This document shows, piece by piece, positions 43,698-53,633 of a stretch of 64,000 bases of DNA; the first letter of the stretch is position 1; every line of letters starts with the position of its first letter. The position numbers and the translations under genes are program-made. The stretch lies in the NCBI GenBank assembly GCA_030323885.1, contig CM059189.1, positions 48,987,015 to 49,051,014 of the forward strand, written 5' to 3'. The notes under the pieces are model-generated. The model saw only the letters and a program-made list of their open reading frames with translations. It was not told where the DNA came from and made no database searches. The DNA is from Branchipolynoe longqiensis (lineage: Eukaryota; Annelida; Polychaeta; Phyllodocida; Polynoidae).

Positions 43698-45432
43698 GAT
43701 CAAGACACAGCTAGAGCCGGCGATGAAATATCTGCGATCAAGACACAGCTAGAGTCAGGGATGAAAGATCTGCAATCAAGACACAGCTAGAGCCGGCGAT
43801 GAAAGATCTGCGATCAAGACACAGCTAGAGCCAGGGATGAAAGATATGCGTCAGCAAGCTAGAGCCGGGATAAAGATCTGATCAAGACCGCTAAGCCAGG
43901 ATGAAAGATCTGCGATCAAGACACAGCTAGAGCCAGGGATGAACGATCTGTGATCAAGACACAGCAAGAGTCAGGGATGAAAGATCTGCGATCAAGACAC
44001 AGCTAGAGCCAGGGATGAAAGATCTGTGATCAAGACACAGCTAGAGCCATGGGTGAAAGATCTGCGATCAATACACAGCTAGAGCCAGGGATGAAAGATC
44101 TGCGATCAAGACACAGCTAGAGCCGGGAATGAAAGATCTGCGATCAAGACACAGCTAGAGTCAGGGATGAAAGATCTGTGATCAAAACACAGTTCGAGCC
44201 GGGTATGAAAGATCTGCGATCAAGACACAGCTAGAGCCAGGGATGAAAGATCTGTGATCAAGACACAGCTAGAGCCAGGGATGAAAGATCTGCGATCAAG
44301 ACACAGCTAGAGCCAGGGATGAAAGATCTGTGATCAAGACACAGCTAGAGCCAGGGATGAAAGATCTGCGATCAAGACACAGCTAGAGTCAGGGATGAAA
44401 GATCTGTGATGAAGACACAGCTAGAGCCAGGGATGAAAGATCTGCGATCAAGACACAGCTAGAGCCAGGGATGAAAGATCTGTGATCAAGACACAGCTAG
44501 AGCCAGGGATGAAAGATCTGCGATCAAGACACAGCTAGAGCCAGGGATGAAAGATCTGCGATCAAGACACAGCTAGAGTCAGGGATGAATATCTGCGCTC
44601 AAGACACAGCTAGAGCCAGGGATGAAAGATCTGTGATCAAGACACAGCTAGAGCCGGGAATGAAAGATCTGCGATCAAGACACAGCAAGAGCCAGGAATG
44701 AAAGATCTGCGATCAAGACACAGCAAGAGCCAGGGATGAAAGATCTGTGATCAAGACACAGCTAGAGTCAAGGATGAAAGATCTCCGATCAAGACACAGC
44801 TAGAGCCAGAGATGAAAGATCTGTGATCAAGACACAGCAAGAGCCAGGGATGAAAGATCTGCGATCAAGACACAGCTAGAGCCAGGGATGAAGGATCTGT
44901 GATCAAGACACAGCTAGAGCCAGGGATGAAAGATCTGTGATCAAGACACAGCTAGAGCCGGGGATGAAAGATCTGCGATCAAGACACAGCTAGAGTCAGG
45001 GATGAAAGATCTGCGATCAAGACACAGCTAGAGTCAGGGATGAAAGATCTGTGATCAAGACACAGCTAGAGCCAGGGATGAAAGATCTGCGATCAAGACA
45101 CAGCTAGAGCCAGGGATGAAAGATCTGTGATCAAGACACAGCTAGAGCCAGGGATGAAAGATCTGCGATCAAGACACAACTAGAGTCAGGGATGAAAGAT
45201 TTGCGATCAAGACACAGCTAGAGTCAGGGATGAAAGATCTGCGATCAAGACACAGCTAGAGTCAGGGATGAAAGATCTGCGATCAAGACACAGCTAGAGT
45301 CAGGGATGAAAGATCTGCGATCAAGACACAGCTAGAGCCAGGGATGAAAGATCTGCGATCAAGACACAGCTAGAGCCAGGGATGAAAGATCTGCGATCAA
45401 GACACAGCTAGAGTCAGGGATGAAAGATCTGC
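43698..45432. repeat. 38-bp satellite, about 45 copies
   Basis: The unit contains GATCAAGACACAGCTAGAGC and CAGGGATGAAAGATCTG. Variants are GCC/GTC before AGGG and CGATC/TGATC, often alternating, which suggests a 76-bp dimer in places. A corrupted stretch lies at 43850-43905. The right end runs into AGATCTGCACGATGTTTACT, which matches the end of the TIR element at 25068-25089. Confidence 0.95.
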
Positions 45433-45513
45433 ACGATGTTTACTGTGCTGTAAACCCGCAGCACTGTTTGCGAAAGCACCTTCTCAACCATTCAGAACTC
45501 TCACCGATTTATT

Positions 45514-45545
45514 GATTGGTGGTTGCTTTACGCCGTGTCGGCCAC
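45514..45545 (-). mobile_element. minimal LINE 3' end
   Basis: On the minus strand GGCCGACACGGCGTAAAGCA then ACCACCAATCAA equals the 3' terminus of the LINE at 40312. About 30 bp is kept, abutting the 39-bp array. Confidence 0.75.
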
Positions 45546-45930
45546 TGTCACTGTAGACCAATACCATACTGCACCATGCAGCACCATCAGCGTAGACCAA
45601 TACCATACTGCACCATGCAGCACCATCAGCGTAGACCAATACCATACTGCACCATGCAGCACCATCAGCGTAGACCAATACCATACTGCACCATGCAGCA
45701 CCATCAGCTTAGACCAATACCATACTGCACCATGCAGCACCATCAGTGTAGACCAATACCATACTGCACCACACATCACGAACAGCGTAGACCAATACGA
45801 TACTGCACCATGCAGCACCATCAGCGTAGACCAATACCATACTGCACCACGCAGCACCATCAGCGTAGACCAATACTATACTGCACCATGCAGCACAAAT
45901 ACTATGCTGCAGCACTATCAGCGTAGGTAC
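45546..45930. repeat. 39-bp minisatellite, about 9 copies
   Basis: The unit contains GTAGACCAATACCATACTGC and ACCATGCAGCACCATCAGC. Being 13 codons long it is open in all frames on both strands. Copies near 45770 are diverged. Confidence 0.95.
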
Positions 45931-46275
45931 GGGCGATAATTCAGCCACAACAAGAACAGCTCTTCAATGATAGTATATACTTACTGATCAGTGGAATGGT
46001 GCTAGGATAGTGCTCGGAGATATGATAGCAGTGTCTGAACCATGACTACTAAAATGTTTTCTGCACTTCCCTGACAGTGTTAAGCTTATGGACGAAATCC
46101 GCGTTTTCGCGGAAATTCGCCGTTGGTTAAAGATGCATAGTCCGATGAAATATCAAATTTTCAAAACCAAACCGATTAGCTAGATTTGATTTGACATATC
46201 TCACTTAGATACTGATGCACTTATTAAGCATTTGTTTCTGCGTAGAAGGCAATATTGAGTCAATTTAACAGAACC

Positions 46276-46300
46276 TGTTTTGGCAACTCTTGCCAAAACA
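46276..46300. other. perfect 11-bp hairpin
   Basis: TGTTTTGGCAA, loop CTC, TTGCCAAAACA. It is in otherwise unassigned AT-rich sequence (46111-46480). No T-run follows and no function is inferred. Confidence 0.6.
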
Positions 46301-46480
46301 AATTTTCCATGTTTGCACTCAAAATATCTAAAAAGTTCACCATTTAAAATAAAAGTAACTTTGAACTAAGGTAAAGTAGATACTAATGATCGATCTAATT
46401 ATTTATATTGTACATGGGTTCATTGTATAGTATCACCCCCCCCCCTGCCCCCCCGCCCTCCTCCTCTTTCTTTTCCCGCC

Positions 46481-46630
46481 AATGGAAAACCAGCATTCTT
46501 GGCCCTACCAATAGGGATCGAGCATTCCTGGTTCCCATCGTTACCAGTGGTCTGCCCACCACCACCAAGCTGTGTGGCTCCCCTGGACACCACCTGCCTT
46601 GAGCCTGAGTGTGGTGATCCTACCCAGCAG
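46481..46630 (-). mobile_element. LTR-like repeat, left part, split by a TIR element
   Basis: The minus strand matches 58985-59085 (CCAGGAATGCTCGATCCC, GGTGGTGGGCAGACCACTGG, GGATCACCACACTCAGG). It is interrupted at the CAG that ends at 46630, and the right part follows at 47351. Confidence 0.65.
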
Positions 46631-47350
46631 GGGCCGTATGCACCAGTTAAGGCACTAGCCGCGGTTAGCTACCTCAGGTTAGTGGGGGATTGGAGAAATG
46701 TGTGAATTGGTATGCACCAATGTACTAGCCGGGGCGGGTAGCTAACCATGAGTTTATTTATAGATTTGGGAATTCCCTCCAGTCGACGATATGAATAACG
46801 CCGCCAATGAGGCGGGAGCGTTAATAACGGTTCGATGTTATGGTTAATTTGAATAAATTTCACTTATTGCATATGTAAATCTGTCAAATATGATCGCATT
46901 GAATAGATTTGGGTATAATATATTGCCACTGATTCGGCAGCGATGGCGGCGGCCATGTTTAGTTGGCGTTGGACAGTATGGATATCGACGTCGCTGCGGT
47001 GGCAGCGATTTGTTTACTTTACATTCGTTGATTCAACAATATGCATAACGCCGCCAATGTGGCGGCGGCGTTAATATCGGTTCGAATTTAGGGTTAAATT
47101 GATAAAATTTCACTTATGGCGTATGTAATTCTGTTAAATATGATAGCATTGAATAGATTTAGACCCACACAAACACACTAACCGGCGCGGCTGGCAGTTA
47201 AACATGATTTGAAACTCGGGTAGCTTAGCCTAGGCTAAAGTTTGCGGTTAGCGCTGGCACCGATTGGTGCATACCAAATTTCCACAGTTAGCCGTGTGGA
47301 GCTAGCCTAGCCGCGGTTAAGGCCCTAACACCGATTCGTGCATACGGCCC
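46631..47350. mobile_element. 720-bp TIR element, CAG target duplication
   Basis: Ends are inverted: GGGCCGTATGCAC at 46631, and its complement ending at 47350. Both ends continue with shuffled subterminal motifs (TTAAGGC, TAGCCGCGGTTA, GCTAGC). CAG flanks each side (46628-46630 and 47351-47353). Two internal direct repeats of about 125 bp, starting near 46790 and 47040, each contain an AACGCCGCC/GGCGG hairpin and AATATGATNGCATTGAATAG-type sequence. No transposase ORF. A related sequence without the insertion lies at 58.7-59.2 kb. Confidence 0.8.
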
Positions 47351-47450
47351 CAGAGGGCGAGGTGGTAGGCCCTGAGTTCCCATACACACAGCCCTGCCAG
47401 CACCACTATGTCTATTTACATCCCACTCAGGCACCACCAGCACCTACATA
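47351..47450 (-). mobile_element. LTR-like repeat, right part
   Basis: The minus strand contains GGTGGTGCCTGAGTGGGATG, TAAATAGACATAGTGGTGCT and GGCAGGGCTGTGTG, matching 58725-58800. It shows that the LTR-like repeat existed before the 720-bp element entered. Confidence 0.65.
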
Positions 47451-47477
47451 TATATATATACATACATACGCTTGGTC

Positions 47478-47990
47478 ACGTGTACCCGATCAGTAATAGA
47501 ACATTTGCATTCCCAAATGCAGTGATTGTGAACTCGCTCACGTTGAAGTGTTCGAAGTTGAACGGGTTTACACCTTTCGTGCCGTTGAACGCCTTGTTTT
47601 TCACCAGACTGATGATGATTCGACCGGGGACTTGTGCAGACGGACGGTTGTCTGTGTGGTCTTGAGCCCCCGGGACGATGAGATAGGTTGTGACTTCACT
47701 TCGTGTGAACGGGTATTTGAATGGTCCCCCCAACTACTCTGCAGCACCATCACTTCCTCGTGAACCGTCACTCGTCAAACATCTAACTCGATCTTGTTCA
47801 CCTTCAGTTTGATAGTGACATTGGCGGCCGACATCATGAAGAAATCAGGGTTGTGTGGCTTGAGTGTGAGTCGCAGATCCATTCCCGAAGGGAGGAGTTT
47901 GGGCTGCGTGCTTAGATCGAGGTCGAGGGAACCGTCCACCGCTTGCTTGCGACGCCCAATCCAACACTTTACATATAACATAGCCACGTC
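47478..47990 (-). pseudogene. Maverick/Polinton capsid-like protein relic
   Basis: The minus strand carries two open frames. 47987-47775 contains QPKLLPSGMDLRLTLKP and DFFMMSAANVTIKLKV. 47733-47476 contains GRIIISLVKNKAFNG and NPFNFEHFNV. This matches the F54H12.2-like protein family (a nematode gene name) carried by Maverick/Polinton elements, thought to be a capsid component: a PNG-DLR segment, then AFNG and NPFNFKHFN. The linking stretch is readable only in the third frame, so at least two frameshifts break it. Both ends are missing; the 5' side is cut by the 26-bp satellite. No polymerase, integrase, ATPase or protease partner is seen nearby. Identification is by motif memory. Confidence 0.65.
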
Positions 47991-49352
47991 CTCTTTACAT
48001 ATAACATACCCACATTCACTTTAGATATAGCATATCCATGTCCACTTTACATATAACATATCCACATTCACTTTAGATATAACATATCCATGCCCACTTT
48101 ACATATAACATATCCATGTCCTCCTTACATATAACATATCCACATTCACTTTACATATAACATATCCATCCACTTTACATATAACATATCCACATTCACT
48201 TTACATATAACATAATCACATTCACTTTACATATGACATATCCACATCCTCTTTACATATAGCATATCCATGTCCTCTTTACATATAACATATCCACATC
48301 CTCTTTATATATAACATATCCACGTCCTCTTTACATATAACATATCCACGTCCTCTTTACATATAACATATCCATGTCCTCTTCACATATAACATATCCA
48401 CATCCTCTTTACATATAACATATCCTCGTCCTCTTTACATATATCATATCCACGTCCTCTTTACATATAAAATAGCTACGTCCTCTTTACATATAACATA
48501 TCCTCGTCCTCTTTGCATATACCATATCCACGTCCTCTTTACATATAACATATCCACATCCTCTTTTGTTTACATATAACATATCCACGTCCTCTTTACA
48601 TATAACATACCCACATCCTCTTTACATATAACATATCCAGGTCCTCTTTACATATAACATATCCACGTCCTCTTTACATATAACATATCCATGTCCTCCT
48701 TACATATACCATATCCACGTCCTCTTTACATATAACATATCCACGTCCTCTTTACATATAACATATCCATGTCCACTTTACCTATAACATATCCACGTCC
48801 TCTTTACATATAAGATATCCACATCCTCTTCACATAAGATATCCTCGTCCTCTTTACATATAACATATCCACGTCCTCTTTACATATAACATATCCACAT
48901 TCACTTTAGATATAACATATCCATGTCCTCTTTACATATAACATATCCACATCCTCTTCACATAAGATATCCTCGTCCTCTTTACATATAACATATCCAC
49001 ATCCTCTTCACATAAGATATCCTCGTCCTCTTTACATATAACATATCCACATTCACTGTACATATAACATATCCACATCCTCTTTACATATAACATATCC
49101 ACATCCTCGTTACATATAATATATCCATGTTCTCTTTACATATAACATATCCACATTCACTGTACATATAACATATCCACATCCTCTTTACATATAACAT
49201 ATCCACGTCCTCGTTACATATAATATATCCATGTTCTCTTTACATATAACATATCCACATCCTCTTTTGTTTAGATATAACATATCCATGTCATCTTTAC
49301 ATATAAAATATCCACATCCTCTTTACATATAATATATCCATGTTCTCTTTAC
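47967..49352. repeat. 26-bp satellite, about 53 copies
   Basis: The unit is CTTTACATATAACATATCCA then CGTCCT. Variants CACATTCA, CATGTCCT and CACATCCT are mixed. Some copies carry CTTCACATAAGATATCCTCG at 48830, 48960 and 49010, indicating block duplication. AT-rich with stops, so no long open frame. Confidence 0.95.
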
Positions 49353-49454
49353 AAATAAGACTGACATCTTTATGCAATGGTTTGCCTTAAGAAGTGATCA
49401 AACAGCTTGGATTGTTATTACGAATGTATTGGTCTGTGAAACCAGCCCGCAGAT

Positions 49455-49545
49455 GTGTGAGTGGGTGTGTCTGTGCGTCAGTGTGTGTCTGTGCGTGAGT
49501 GTGTGTGTCTGTGCGTCAGTGTGTGTGCGTGTGTGTGGAGATGCA
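49455..49545. repeat. TG-rich microsatellite (GTGTGTCTGTGCG)
   Basis: Short TG/TCTGTGCGTCAG repeats. Confidence 0.8.
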
Positions 49546-49568
49546 TTGACTGGAGGACCTTTCTTTTT

Positions 49569-50250
49569 TATATCCTCTCTTTCCACTCTCTTTTGTGGGA
49601 GACCTAACACGGTATTGACGTTTAGTGTGTTGAGTGTGTCGGGCATGTATTGAGTGATAGCCGCGTTGTAGCCTCGTTATGGGCTGGGCTTGTCGCACTT
49701 GGCGGTTTCCTGCCTGGTGTGCTATTAATCAAATATAATCCCACCAAGCTTCAATCCCAGAGCAATCCAGCCATGGACCATTATTTACGTTTAATTAAAA
49801 TACATTAAATCAAGTTGATACAGTTAAATAATTGAAACTCTTACAGTTTGAGTATTCTGAAACAAAACCATATAAATTGTTCCAGAATAAAAACCCATAC
49901 AGAAACCCCCCAAAAATTAAATAATTAAAGCAAATTTGTATATCCTCTCTTTCTGCTCGCTTGTGGGAAACCTAACACAGTATTGACGTTTAGTGTGTTG
50001 AGTGTGTCACACATGTATTGAGTGATAGCCGCGTGTAGCCTTGTTATGGGCCGGCTTGTCGCACCTGGCGGCCGCAGCGGTTTCCTGCCCGGTGTGCTAT
50101 TAATCAAATCTAATCCCACCAAACTGCAACCTCAGAGCAATCCTTCCATGGACCATTATTTAAGTATAATTAAAATACAAAAACTCAAGTTATTAAAGTT
50201 AAATAAAAAAAATTGCTACAGTCTGGTATTCTGACAAAAAATGGACAACA
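49569..50250. repeat. direct duplication of about 300 bp at 370-bp spacing
   Basis: TATATCCTCTCTTTC, CCTAACACGGTATTGACGTT, GTATTGAGTGATAGCCGCG, AATCAAATATAATCCCACCA and CCATGGACCATTATTTA occur in order from 49569 and again from 49939. They could be a diverged local duplication or paired LTR-like sequence; no coding lies between. A third fragment (TTGTGGGAAACCTGACA) is at 56332. Confidence 0.75.
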
Positions 50251-50364
50251 TACAAAAGAAATGTTGAATAATTAAAATTGCTAGAGTCTAGTATTCTGAA
50301 CAAATTATAGTAATTGTTCCCGTAAAAGAAAATTAAACTAATAATTTAAATTGCTACAGCTTGG

Positions 50365-50369
<5 letters not shown>

Positions 50370-50428
<59 letters not shown>
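50370..50428. repeat. TA dinucleotide microsatellite
   Basis: Nearly pure TA, interrupted once. Confidence 0.95.
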
Positions 50429-50429
<1 letters not shown>

Positions 50430-50431
<2 letters not shown>

Positions 50432-50965
50432 CTTGTTTAAAAAAAACGTACACAAGAACACTACTGCTGGTTGTGCCAGCAAAGAGTCCACTGTACTATA
50501 TATGTGTAGCAGAATCGTTGGTGCCTGTGCCACATCGCGGGAAAAAAAAGAAGAAAAGATCGCTTCAATTTAAAAGAAATGAAGATTCACAAAAGACAAA
50601 ATTCCGACTACACGTGACCACGACAAGCCAGCTACTTTGGGCTGTGCATGAACGGAGGCATGCGCCTGCTCTGGAGCAATATTATCGGAAGCTGCTGGGA
50701 GCGTGGCATTGCCTGTGAATACCAGGCTACCTGCCGGGGCTGGCCGAGCGCCAGCAGGATGATTGACAGCCGTACCTGCCGTGTTTAGGCCACAAACAAA
50801 AATACTTGTTTAGCGCCCACCCTTTAAAATTTGTCCAGGTCGGGTGGGAGTTTTTTTTTTACAATATTTGGTATTTTGTATGTAGAATGACGGTATACAG
50901 GAAGAAGAAAACTAACCATGGTATTCATGGTCAAAAGGCATGATAGGAACGTAAAGAAGACCATA
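50430..50965. other. unassigned sequence
   Basis: Short open frames only, no motif recognised. TACTTGTTTAGC near 50806 recurs inverted near 54690, too short to assign. Confidence 0.3.
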
Positions 50966-51044
50966 GATACTTTCAAAGACCCTATAACACTAAGACGGCT
51001 CACTCAGCCTGTATTGTGTAATCAAGAGAACAGCCAGCGCACCA

Positions 51045-51560
51045 GGTGGTGGGTTTAGGGATGTGGTGGGGGTTTAGGGATGTGGTGGGGGTTTAGGGAT
51101 GTGGTGGGGGTGTAGGTATGTGTGTGTTGGTGGTGTAGGTCTGTTTATGGGTGGGTGTGCTGGGGGTTTAAGTGTGTGGTGTGTGGGTCGTGGGGGGTGT
51201 AGGTGTGTGTGGTTGAGGTGTAGGTGTGTGTGGTGAGGGTGTAGGTGTGTAGTGGTGGTGTGTGTGTGGTGGGTGGTGTGGTGGGGGTTTAGGGATGTGG
51301 TGGGGGTATAGGCATGTGATGGGGGGTTTAGGTGTGTGTGGTGGAGGTTTAGGGCTGTGGTGGGGGTGTAGGTGTGTGGTGGGAGTTTAGGGATACTACA
51401 GATTGTGAGGCGCCACTCTGCAAGACACCCCTACACCTACACCTCCACCACAAACCATGTACACCTCCACCACACACACCCTATACACCCACCACACACA
51501 CCTACACCCCCACCATACACACCTACACCCCAACCACACACACTGTCAAACCCCACCACA
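51045..51560. repeat. GT-rich repeat and adjacent C-rich complementary repeat
   Basis: TTTAGGGATGTGGTGGGGGT repeats are followed by CACCTACACCTCCACCACAA repeats. The two halves are roughly complementary, so the region could fold into a long imperfect hairpin. Confidence 0.75.
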
Positions 51561-51699
51561 CAGAATGTGTGTATGGTGGTGGGGGTGGGCGGGGTGGAGA
51601 TGTGGAGGGGCAGGGTTGGGGTAGCGGTGGTGATGGGAGTTCTATAGGAGTAGCAACACACAACCAGTGGGGACCTCCCTCCCCCCCCCCCCCCCCCGC

Positions 51700-52255
51700 T
51701 TACATCAGAGAGGGGGAGCGGGCTGTGAGGTGTGGTGTGAAAGCGCTAACTGAGGTGGGTGAGGAAGGGGAAGGGGAGAGGGAGTGTGGGGGAGGAAGAG
51801 GGAGTGTGGGGCAGGGTGGGGTGGGGAGGCAGAGAGGGACAGGGAAGGGGGAGGAAGGTGTGGTGAGAGAGCACTTGAGTGAGTTGGGTGAGGAGAGGGA
51901 GGGGGAGAGTGATGTGGGGGAGTAAGTGGGAGGGGGATGCGGAGAGGAAGGGGGAGGAAGGAGGAGGAAGGGGAGGAGAGGGAGGTGTGGTGTGAGAGAG
52001 CTGGGTAAGGTGGATGAGGAAGGAGATAGAGAGAGGGAAGGGTGGGGATGGGAGGGTGAAGGGGAGGGGAAGGGAAGGGTGGTGAGGCCGGGGGAGGGTG
52101 GGGCAGAGGGGGGAGGGGAAGGGGATGGAAGGGGAGTGACGGAAGGGGAGGGAGGGGGAAGGGCGGTGAAGCCCGGAGGAGGGAGGGTCGGTCGGAGGGA
52201 GGGTCAGAGGGCAGGAGGGGGAAGAGGGGGGGGGGAATGAGGGAGGGCGGGGCAG
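51700..52255. repeat. polypurine tract (GGGGAGGGGAAGGG type)
   Basis: About 550 bp that is overwhelmingly G and A on the plus strand, with few pyrimidines. Such mirror-like purine tracts can form triplex DNA. Confidence 0.85.
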
Positions 52256-52524
52256 AGGTAGGTGGGGACCAGGCAGTAGGCGCAACATCGACCAAATTGA
52301 AATGAATCTATCTCTCTTTTTTTATTTTAAACTCACCATTTCGCTTTGTAGTTCTATGTGTTTACATGTGAAACACCAGCCAGCAGCTGGGTTGATCAAA
52401 CCCACCACAAGATGGCACTGCAAAATTTACATTACCATGGGAGAGATAGGGAGTGAGCCGTCTTAGTGTTATAGGGTCTTTGATACTTTCTAGCTAAAAA
52501 TTGAACAAGAAAACATTCAAAGTG

Positions 52525-52585
52525 GTCGTAATGCTTGCTACCACCATGGCCCTAACACCACACCCTTGACCGCCTCTGCTCGCCT

Positions 52586-52626
<41 letters not shown>

Positions 52627-53630
52627 CCACCTAACACCTCCCTGCTGGTCGCCCCCGGGGCTTTCTTGCCTTCCCTCTCTCTCCGCCTTATAACCCCGGC
52701 CGTCGCTGCCTCCAGAAATTCCGCCTCCTGCCGCCTCCTGCTTCACGTTCTTTCTTTGGCCTCCGCGATCATCGTCATCATGCCTTTCGCCGCCCGTAGT
52801 CGAGGACGCCCCGCCGGCCACAAAAGCAGCAGAATGATGCCCAGGAGTACAGCCGACTTTGCCTCCATGACGCCCGTCTCGGGCTGGCCCCACCGATCAC
52901 CGGCGGCCCTCCTCCTCGGTTACTTCGCGATGTTGCGGCAGTCGAAACTGCTCTCGCCCTCTTCCGGGGAGTGGGGCGCCCCGCACACCTCCCCCTCACC
53001 ATCTGGATCTCAAAGACCCTCGCAATGCCCTCACATGCTGTCGCCCTCTTCATCCCAGCCTCGCCAGGGTCCGCCCTCTGCCCGGCGGCGGCCTGGTCAG
53101 CCTCGGTCGCCCTGGTGCCCACAGGCCAGGATGACCCGGCCTTCCTGCTGCCCTCTGGCCACCCCCTAGATCCTCGCACCCAAACCACGATCCTGCGCTC
53201 GGCCCTCCGGATCCTCGCCGTTCCCTCGCCAGACTCCTTCACCCTCCACAGCCTTCGGTGCGGAGCAGCGCAGGCCTGCCAGCTCGCCAGCATCCCCCTC
53301 GCGGGCATAAAGGCAGAGGGAACTTGGACGTCAAATGCTGTCTATGCCTATATCCCTCACCTCGCCCCTGCTGGAGCCCCTCGAGCCTTCTCCTCTCTTT
53401 TGGTGGAGGGCTCTTCCGGGCTCTCTCCCCCCTAGCCTCTCTCTCGGACATTCATTTCCCCTCATTTCATTATATAACCTCTTCCCCCCCCCCTTGCGTT
53501 GTGAGTTATGACTGAGTGATATTGTGACTGATAGTCTGAGTGATATTGTTCTCTTCCTGCCTAAACATTTTGTTCTTCCTGTAATAAAGTGTTTTCTTCC
53601 ACCCCCGCCTCCTCATTCTTCTTCCGTTGC
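52525..53630 (+). mobile_element. tyrosine-recombinase element, unit A
   Basis: Bounded on the left by GGTCGTAATGCTTGCTACCA and on the right by GTAATAAAGTGTTTTCTTCC and CTCCTCATTCTTCTTCCGTT. It contains a C-run, the recombinase relic and a polyadenylation-like AATAAA. Unit B follows immediately and begins with the same GGTCGTAATGCTTGC. Confidence 0.7.
52666..53435 (+). pseudogene. tyrosine recombinase relic (DIRS/Crypton type), frameshifted
   Basis: Cuts and rejoins DNA through a Tyr nucleophile in its family. The first frame (52666 onward) contains LLLGYFAMLRQSKLL, the conserved segment with the first catalytic Arg. The reading then moves to another frame (open 52800-53435) with SKTLAMPSHAVALFI (Lys hairpin), CPAAAW, and HSLRCGAAQA, GTWTSNAVYAYI: the His-x-x-Arg, Trp and Tyr of the active site. 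About 40 residues usually found between the first Arg and the Lys hairpin seem missing, and a TAG precedes the second frame. So all active-site residues are recognisable but the gene is broken. DIRS versus Crypton cannot be decided because no RT is seen. Confidence 0.8.
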
Positions 53631-53633
53631 ATA

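Larger units (their letters stand above)
45415..46110. mobile_element. second copy of the 25-kb TIR element family, rearranged
   Basis: Three landmarks of the 25.06-26.24 kb element occur in the same order: 45415-45437 (21 of 23 bases match 25067-25089), GCAGCACTATCAGCGTA at 45909-45925 (same as 25269-25285) and TGACAGTGTTAAGCTTATGG at 46072 (compare 26168). Between them are a 39-bp minisatellite and a scrap of LINE 3' end. No clear right TIR was found. A TCCGCG-TTTT-CGCGGA hairpin sits near 46097-46112. Confidence 0.6.
50975..52481. mobile_element. 1.5-kb TIR element with 9-bp target duplication
   Basis: Perfect 31-bp inverted repeats lie at 50975-51005 and 52451-52481 (starting AAAGACCCTATAACACTAAG). 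They are flanked by GATACTTTC at 50966-50974 and 52482-52490. The interior encodes no recognisable transposase. From left to right it holds a GT-rich GTGGGGGTGTAGG repeat (51045-51400), its C-rich complement-like CCTACACCTCCACCAC (51425-51560), a G-rich piece, a poly-C run, and a purine-rich block (51700-52250). A 9-bp duplication fits Mutator-like elements best; Merlin (8-9 bp) is an alternative. Open frames here are low-complexity Pro/Ser or Gly/Arg runs. Confidence 0.85.

Noticed and set aside
51705..52295. Pro/Ser-rich minus-strand open frame
   Set aside because: Complement of a polypurine tract inside a TIR element; low complexity only.
52778..53308. 176-residue minus-strand open frame opposite the recombinase
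   Set aside because: GC-rich antisense shadow. The plus strand carries the recognisable active-site motifs.
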